Source: Arthrobacter sp. N199823
GTDB lineage: Bacteria; Actinomycetota; Actinomycetes; Actinomycetales; Micrococcaceae
NCBI RefSeq assembly: GCF_002929705.1
Contig: NZ_PJIN01000004.1
Location: 62,001 to 126,000, forward strand
Direction of reading: 5' to 3'
Length of the DNA stretch: 64,000 bases
Made by a program: the position numbers and the translations under genes. Of the stretch, positions 59,307 to 64,000 are shown in pieces. The stretch's first letter is position 1. Every line of letters starts with the position of its first letter. Below the pieces are notes generated by a model, which was not told where the DNA came from, ran no database searches, and saw only the letters and a list, made by a program, of their open reading frames with translations.

Positions 59307-59883
59307 GACGCAAGAATCTGATGTTGAAGCCCTCATTCGCCAGCGGATCCGCAGCATCCGCACCGCGCGCGGCTGGTCGCTGGAAAACCTCGCGGGCCGG
59401 TGCGAACTGAGCCAGTCAACGCTGAGCCGCATTGAAACGGGCCACCGCCGCATCGCGCTCGATCAACTGGTGCCCATCGCCCGGGCGTTCGGCACCACTT
59501 TGGATGCCCTGGTGGAATCCGAGGACGACGAGGACGTTGTCATCCGCCCACAGCCAGGCCATTCCACGGGGCTAACAACATGGGTCCTGTCCACCGACGA
59601 CGGCCTCCACGGAAAAACCGTCGCCAAAATGCGCATCACCACCGAACGCCCGCCAGAGCGCGGTGTCCACCCGGGCCGCGACTGGTTTACCGTACTCTCA
59701 GGCATCGTCCGCCTCGAGCTGGGGGAGCGGACCATCCTGGTTCACCCCGGCGAGGTGGCCGAGTTCTCTACTATGGTTCCGCATGCCATCCGCGCGCACG
59801 AAGGACCTGTGGAGATCCTCAGCATTTTCAACCACGACGGCGGACTCGCCCACCTTCACGCCGGGGCACACCCAGGGGAGTAG
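59305..59883 (+). CDS. XRE-family regulator with C-terminal cupin domain
   Basis: In this 192-residue protein the N-terminal helix-turn-helix is IRTARGWSLENLAGRCELSQ and STLSRIETGHRRIALDQLV (about 16-60). A cupin follows: GVHPGRDWFTVLSGIVRLEL, ILVHPGEVAEFSTMVPHAIR and EILSIFNHDG. Regulators of this kind sense small molecules or metals and often control a neighbouring transporter or enzyme. No SD precedes ATG 59305; a leaderless start fits. It faces the methyltransferase gene. Confidence 0.9.
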   Translation: MTQESDVEALIRQRIRSIRTARGWSLENLAGRCELSQSTLSRIETGHRRIALDQLVPIARAFGTTLDALVESEDDEDVVIRPQPGHSTGLTTWVLSTDDGLHGKTVAKMRITTERPPERGVHPGRDWFTVLSGIVRLELGERTILVHPGEVAEFSTMVPHAIRAHEGPVEILSIFNHDGGLAHLHAGAHPGE

Positions 59884-59951
59884 CCCCGTGCGCGCCCCCG
59901 CGCGTCATTCTTGACGGGCGCCAGCAACATCACGGCAGCGCCACGGCATCG

Positions 59952-60296
59952 CTAATTAGAAATGGTGCAGTGTGCTGCATCGATAGTCAGCCGCATCACC
60001 GGCGCCTCAGCTCCCAGCTCTCCCTCTACCGTGCACACTTTTGGCGCCGCGATGCTGACCCACCCATAGGGGACGTTTTCAATGGTGACGGTGGATCCCA
60101 CGGAAACCTCCCGGGATTCAACCAGCCCGCCATCGGGTCCCAGAACATCCACGTGGTGGGAAGTGCCTTGGGATCCGGGCGCCATGGCCCGGACTTCAAC
60201 AACAACACTTCCGGTTTCAGCAACCGGGGCACACCCGGCAAGGGTGGCGGCAATAATGACCACAGCAGAGGCCTCTGCAAGAAATCGACGGTTCAT
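59952..60296 (-). CDS. Small lipoprotein of unknown function
   Basis: This 114-residue protein has a signal peptide of basic N-terminus MNRRFLAEAS, hydrophobic core and lipobox TLAGC (Cys about 22). The mature part VVVEVRAMAPGSQGTSHHVD, GGLVESREVSVGSTVTIENV and CTVEGELGAEAPVMRLTIDA looks like an Ig-like beta sandwich with a likely disulfide. No family recognised. ATG 60296 is chosen as signal peptides fit it; six more residues are open upstream. Confidence 0.7.
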   Translation of the reverse strand: MNRRFLAEASAVVIIAATLAGCAPVAETGSVVVEVRAMAPGSQGTSHHVDVLGPDGGLVESREVSVGSTVTIENVPYGWVSIAAPKVCTVEGELGAEAPVMRLTIDAAHCTISN

Positions 60297-60425
60297 GGCT
60301 TCAGCCTGCCACACGGAACGGGCAGATCATGAGTCATTGAGCAATAGCCACCTAAGGAAGGGCGGCTGCTGCCTGCGTCGCCAACGGCGCGCCTCCCAGC
60401 ACTCTGCATGACCGTCTCGCCATCA

Positions 60426-60446
60426 ATACATTGTAATGATACATTG
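60426..60446. promoter_or_regulatory. Candidate GntR/YtrA operator upstream of the membrane protein gene
   Basis: ATACATTG occurs at 60426-60433 and 60439-60446, a 13-base spaced direct repeat rich in A and T within a GC-rich surround. It lies 27 bases before the start of the membrane-protein/GntR operon, about where an RNA polymerase -10 region would be. Confidence 0.4.
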
Positions 60447-60472
60447 AGACAAACCTCGATCAAAGGACTGCG

Positions 60473-61453
60473 ATGAGCTCTGAACTGACCTTCACATGGA
60501 TCGCACTTGGGATTCTTGCCGTGACTGTTGCCGTCCGTGCCATCATCGTTCAAACCACCAAGAGCCAACAGCACCAGGTGTTTCTGTTCTGGCAGCGTGT
60601 CGGACTACCCATGGGCAGCCAGCGAATTAACGATTCCCTTCGTCGGCGTCTCCACCGAAGCGCCAATGCGACGTTACTTGGGGGAGTAGCCGGTGGGATG
60701 CTTGCCGTTGGCATCTACGTGTTTACGCATACGTCAGGGTTGCCGTTCAATTTCATGTGGCTAGTTGCACTCCCTGCCGTGATCATAGGCGCGACGGTGC
60801 TCGATGTTGCCCTGACCGTCCGTGACTCTCTGTTTGGCCGGCAGCCAGATGCGCCGCGGATGGCACGGCTTGAGGCCGTGGGTCTTCGTGACTATATGAG
60901 CCCCAAGAGGCTTTATGCAGCACCGTTGCTTTTGGTGCTGGCGGCAGCCATGGCAGTAGCGGGTTTGGTACTGGGAGCCACCGGGGCGATTGACTCCGGA
61001 GCCTTCTCACGCGGCCCCGCGCTGCCATTCCTACTGGCAGCTGCCGTTGTCCTAGGGCTCTGCGTCGTCATGGCGCGCAAGATCCTGGAACAGCCTCAAC
61101 CGGCCGCGGACACCCTCGAACTGGCCTGGGACGACGCCATCCGGGCCGATGTGCTCCGGAAGCTGGGCGTGCTGGCCTCCGTCATGGCCTGGCTGGCAGT
61201 GTCGGCTGCCGGCCTGGGCATTTTGGACGGCCTTGGCGCGACGGCGGCGGCAAACATGGGCACCGCCCTAGGGCAAATGTTGAGCACGTGGGGATACTTC
61301 GCCGTTATCCTGACATACACCCACGGAAGTTCACTCAGCTGGTTCCAGCAGCGGCTGTGGCCCAACTTCACCCTGGTGCCCGCGGGCCCCTCACCGGACA
61401 CCGGCGGTCAGGAGCAAGGTCACACTGGCACTCAGGGCCAGGGCCAGTCATGA
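60473..61453 (+). CDS. Multi-pass membrane protein in a YtrA-type operon
   Basis: This 326-residue protein has about seven hydrophobic segments (residues 8-26, 66-86, 92-112, 145-165, 180-200, 235-255, 270-290) and a C-terminal Gly/Gln/Thr tail of about 20 residues. It has no recognised family; it might be a DUF1648-related protein, but I cannot confirm this. AAGGACTGCG precedes ATG 60473. Its stop overlaps the GntR regulator start (ATGA), so the regulator probably controls its own operon and thereby this protein. Confidence 0.75.
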   Translation: MSSELTFTWIALGILAVTVAVRAIIVQTTKSQQHQVFLFWQRVGLPMGSQRINDSLRRRLHRSANATLLGGVAGGMLAVGIYVFTHTSGLPFNFMWLVALPAVIIGATVLDVALTVRDSLFGRQPDAPRMARLEAVGLRDYMSPKRLYAAPLLLVLAAAMAVAGLVLGATGAIDSGAFSRGPALPFLLAAAVVLGLCVVMARKILEQPQPAADTLELAWDDAIRADVLRKLGVLASVMAWLAVSAAGLGILDGLGATAAANMGTALGQMLSTWGYFAVILTYTHGSSLSWFQQRLWPNFTLVPAGPSPDTGGQEQGHTGTQGQGQS

Positions 61454-61869
61454 TGCTGAGCGTCGATCCCCGATCGGCCGTTCCTCCCTTCGAACAAATC
61501 CGGGTGCAGGTACTGAGCCTCATCCACAGCGGGGCTCTCAAACCAGAGACCCGGTTGCCCACGGTGCGCAAGCTTGCCGCCGATCTTGGTCTGGCTCCCA
61601 ACACCGTGGCCCGCGCCTACCGAGAGTTGGAGCTCAACGGAGCTATTGAAACACGGGGCCGCCACGGCACCTTTGTCTCGGCTCATGATGACCCCGTCCA
61701 CCGGCAGGCGCAAAAAGCGGCCGAGGACTACGCCCACCAGATCCGCGCCCTGGGTCTGGGATATCAAGATGCTCACGCCCTTCTCACCACCGCGTTTGGT
61801 CTTAAAGCGCCACGTTTGCCCCACGACGACCAACCCGGCGACATATCCGAGCGCCTCATTCACGAATGA
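61450..61869 (+). CDS. GntR-family regulator, YtrA subfamily
   Basis: This 139-residue protein has a short GntR winged helix (PPFEQIRVQVLSLIHSGALK, TRLPTVRKLAADLGLAPNTV, AYRELELNGAIETRGRHGTF) and a roughly 55-residue C-terminal helical tail, the YtrA layout with no large effector domain. Such regulators repress adjacent membrane-protein or ABC genes and react to envelope stress. ATG 61450 overlaps the stop of the preceding gene; the open frame upstream is coding for that membrane protein. Confidence 0.9.
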   Translation: MMLSVDPRSAVPPFEQIRVQVLSLIHSGALKPETRLPTVRKLAADLGLAPNTVARAYRELELNGAIETRGRHGTFVSAHDDPVHRQAQKAAEDYAHQIRALGLGYQDAHALLTTAFGLKAPRLPHDDQPGDISERLIHE

Positions 61870-61995
61870 AGGAAAGGACGTTCACCTTTTGTTGTCTCGG
61901 CAGCCTTCCACCGTAGGTGAAGCGGCTAAAACCGCCACCTACGCTCGTCGCGGAACGCAGCCCACAAGGGGCGGCGAGCAGTGTGGAAGGCAGCA

Positions 61996-63210
61996 ATGAC
62001 GGAGAACATCAGCTCAGCGAAATTCAGCCGCAGGACAGCGTTAGCGGCAGCGGGTACCTTGGGCGCGCTCGGACTCACCATCGCTTCAAGTACTGCCGGC
62101 ACAGCCGCGCCTGGCGCCAAGGCCCCCAAGCCAACGTTGGCCTTCCGGGCCGACGGCACCTTCAAGGTGATCCAGTTCAACGACACTCAGGACGATGAGC
62201 AGACCGACCGTCGCACCATTGAACTGATGGAGCGGACCCTGGATGCGGAGAAGCCGGATTTTGTGGTCATCAACGGTGATGTCATCAATGGTGGCTGCGT
62301 GACTGAGCTGGAAGTCAAACAAGCGCTGAACCACGTGGTTGCCCCGATGGAAAACCGCAGAATTCCGTGGGCTGTGACGTTCGGCAACCATGACGAGGAC
62401 TCCGCGGCCGCCACTGGCATGACCGAGGCAAAGATGCTCAAATTCCTACAGGACTACGCCTGCAACATCAACGCCGATTCCATCCCCGGACTGACAGGCA
62501 CCTCGAACACCCAGTTGCTGATCCAGTCTGCCAAGAGCCCTGCCAAGTCCAACGCCAAGAATCCCGCCTTCGGCCTATGGCTCATCGACACCGGACGTTA
62601 CGCTCCGGATTCAATCAACGGCCAGGACTTTGCCGGGTACCCCGACTGGGATTGGGTACGCATGGACCAGGTCAGCTGGTACCGCGAGCAGTCCATCGCC
62701 ACGGAGAAGAAGTACGGCAAGAAGGTCCCCTCCCTCATGTGGGGGCACATCGCCCTCCACGAGCACCGTGCCATGTGGTTTGCCAGCATCGATTCCCGCA
62801 CCGAAGCAGATCATGCCCGTGCCCTGACCAAGCACAAGATTGTTGGCGAGCGCAACGAGGACGAGTGCCCCGGCCCCTTCAATTCCGGCCTGTTCAACGC
62901 TTTCCTGGAACGTGGTGACGTCAAGGGCTACTTTGTGGGCCATGACCACGTCAACACCTATGTGGGCAATTACTACGGGGTCGAGCTGGGCTATGGTCCC
63001 GGCAGCGGTTTTGGTGCCTACGGCCTCTCCGGTGCTGAACGTAACCGGCTCCGTGGCGCCCGCGTCTTCGAACTCGACGAGAACCACCCCGAAATCTACA
63101 AGAACACCCGTCTAGTGTTCGCCGGTGACTTTGGCATAGATCTGAGCGCCAACCGTCAGATCACAGCCCCGGCGCAGCCCATCACGCAGGGCAAGCCCGG
63201 TAAGAAGTAG
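61996..63210 (+). CDS. Tat-exported metallophosphoesterase
   Basis: This 404-residue calcineurin-like phosphoesterase has a twin-arginine signal (KFSRRTALAAAGTLGALGLT, about 9-43). Metal motifs are FNDTQDDEQT (first Asp; the usual DxH is DTQ, as in related phosphatases), INGDVINGG, FGNHDED, GHIALHEH and VGHDHVNTYVG. Related enzymes are purple acid- or PhoD-like phosphatases of fungal and actinobacterial kind; the substrate is an extracellular phosphate ester, unknown. GGAAGG lies 5 bases before ATG 61996. A strong terminator follows the stop. Confidence 0.9.
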   Translation: MTENISSAKFSRRTALAAAGTLGALGLTIASSTAGTAAPGAKAPKPTLAFRADGTFKVIQFNDTQDDEQTDRRTIELMERTLDAEKPDFVVINGDVINGGCVTELEVKQALNHVVAPMENRRIPWAVTFGNHDEDSAAATGMTEAKMLKFLQDYACNINADSIPGLTGTSNTQLLIQSAKSPAKSNAKNPAFGLWLIDTGRYAPDSINGQDFAGYPDWDWVRMDQVSWYREQSIATEKKYGKKVPSLMWGHIALHEHRAMWFASIDSRTEADHARALTKHKIVGERNEDECPGPFNSGLFNAFLERGDVKGYFVGHDHVNTYVGNYYGVELGYGPGSGFGAYGLSGAERNRLRGARVFELDENHPEIYKNTRLVFAGDFGIDLSANRQITAPAQPITQGKPGKK

Positions 63211-63222
63211 CGCGCAAGCCTG

Positions 63223-63259
63223 AACACCCGCCCATGATCCACGGCCATGGGCGGGTGTT
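63223..63259 (+). terminator. Terminator after the metallophosphoesterase gene
   Basis: AACACCCGCCCATG (63223-63236) pairs with CATGGGCGGGTGTT (63246-63259), 14 bp perfect, followed by T. It starts 12 bases after the stop. Confidence 0.85.
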
Positions 63260-63324
63260 TCGCGTTGGGGTTGGAGAGCGTAGGCTCGTGTACGGCAACG
63301 ATTCAGCCCTGACTAGAGGATCCC

Positions 63325-63879
63325 ATGACAACGCTTCCGCACCGCAGCAAAACCGCCCTGGTGGTCATCGATGTCCAGAACGACGTCATGGTCGATGCGT
63401 ACCAGCGGGCTCCGGTTGTGGCGAACATCCAGTCACTTGTCGGTGCGGCACGTAAGGCCGGAACGCAGATTATCTGGGTCCAGCACAACGACGACGGCCT
63501 GCCCCAAGGATCCGAGGCATGGAAGTACATTCCCGAACTCGTCCGCCTCGAGAGCGAGCCGTTGGTGCACAAATCGTTTGGGGACTCCTTCGAAGGAACC
63601 GAACTGGAGGACATCCTGGCCAGCGCCGGCGTAGGTGCCTTGGTTGTTGCCGGTGCCCAAACCGACGCCTGCATCCGCTCCACCATCCATGGTGCCTTCA
63701 CCCGCGGCTACGATGTCACCCTCGTCAGCGATGCCCACACCACATCGGACAACAGCGAATGGGGCGCGCCGCCGCCGGAACAGGTCATCGCCCACACCAA
63801 CTTGTACTGGCAGCACCAGGACGGCCCGGGACGCACTGCAGCCGTCGTCACTACCGTGGACGTGGACTTCAGCTCCTAA
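63325..63879 (+). CDS. Isochorismatase-family cysteine hydrolase
   Basis: This 184-residue alpha/beta hydrolase has a complete triad: Asp16 in VVIDVQND, Lys83 in VHKSFGDSF and Cys116 in AGAQTDACIRST. The family includes nicotinamidases, N-carbamoyl hydrolases and isochorismatases; the short loop pattern favours a general amide hydrolase. There is no signal peptide. It follows a terminator by 65 bases and stands alone on the plus strand. Confidence 0.92.
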   Translation: MTTLPHRSKTALVVIDVQNDVMVDAYQRAPVVANIQSLVGAARKAGTQIIWVQHNDDGLPQGSEAWKYIPELVRLESEPLVHKSFGDSFEGTELEDILASAGVGALVVAGAQTDACIRSTIHGAFTRGYDVTLVSDAHTTSDNSEWGAPPPEQVIAHTNLYWQHQDGPGRTAAVVTTVDVDFSS

Positions 63880-64000
63880 GCACGACGCCGGACTCTTACC
63901 GGGTGCCGCACCTCACCGTGGCGCCGGGCTACAACAGAAGGATCCCGTCGCTGGCTAACCCCGCGGATCCCTTAAGATGGGCAGAATGGTGCACACCGCG

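Noticed and set aside
63986-64000. Possible start of a further plus-strand gene at ATG 63986
   Set aside because: Only five codons are visible and no SD is present, so nothing can be said.
1-64000. tRNA, rRNA, IS elements, plasmid or phage origin
   Set aside because: None could be recognised by eye; small or divergent ones may have been missed.

Overview
The window is GC-rich chromosomal DNA that looks like a member of the Micrococcaceae (Arthrobacter and relatives). The signs are a DUF222/13E12 HNH protein, single PASTA and AMIN-like secreted proteins, a LAxTG cell-wall anchor (the class E sortase signal of actinobacteria), frequent GTG/TTG starts, ROK, LacI and YtrA-type regulators, and Tat-dependent exported enzymes. 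No rRNA, tRNA, CRISPR array, integrase or transposase was seen. The genus is inferred, not proven.

Layout. 1-1.5 kb: the end of a urease operon (ureD) coupled to a nickel permease. 1.6-10.3 kb: single genes (PASTA lipoprotein, patatin-like hydrolase, LysP-type permease, GNAT, DedA, SGNH hydrolase, DHA2 MFS pump, DoxX-like protein). 10.4-19.1 kb: a minus-strand block read as ROK regulator, ABC permease, ATPase, binding lipoprotein, cytoplasmic sulfatase, wall-anchored GH20 hexosaminidase; it looks like a sulfate-ester or sulfated amino-sugar scavenging locus. 19.2-26.8 kb: trpF, YdjM-like protein, small HhH protein, YceI, two micro-ORFs, an unknown gene, an HD/LuxR regulator with a structured leader, DUF427 and YqeY.

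27.1-30.4 kb is the most unusual stretch: a collagen-like lipoprotein, a Tat-exported DUF6916-like protein, a phage-tail-collar (Mdp-type) protein, a GNAT and a small unknown protein. The first two are each out of frame at a short G-tract, and removing one G restores each. 30.5-46.6 kb: flotillin, 2OG dioxygenase, metallo-hydrolase, ABM monooxygenase, HrpB helicase, SDR plus Dps, YciO, class A PBP, UspA and the HNH protein.

46.7-52.0 kb: a LacI regulator divergent from a three-gene operon (Gfo/Idh/MocA dehydrogenase, DUF993 aldolase-like protein, TIM-barrel isomerase). A perfect 16-bp LacI-type palindrome lies just after the promoter, and eight 16-bp tandem repeats lie between regulator and operon. 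52.1-64 kb: a decayed PhnB-like gene, a lone ABC-type ATPase, SRPBCC, a GlxA-type regulator coupled to an unusual DUF1990 fusion and facing an MFS gene, a His-rich methyltransferase facing an XRE-cupin regulator, a membrane protein plus YtrA-type GntR regulator, a Tat-exported metallophosphoesterase and an isochorismatase-fold hydrolase.

Start codons were chosen from visible Shine-Dalgarno (SD) sequences and family alignments recalled from memory. No database search was possible.
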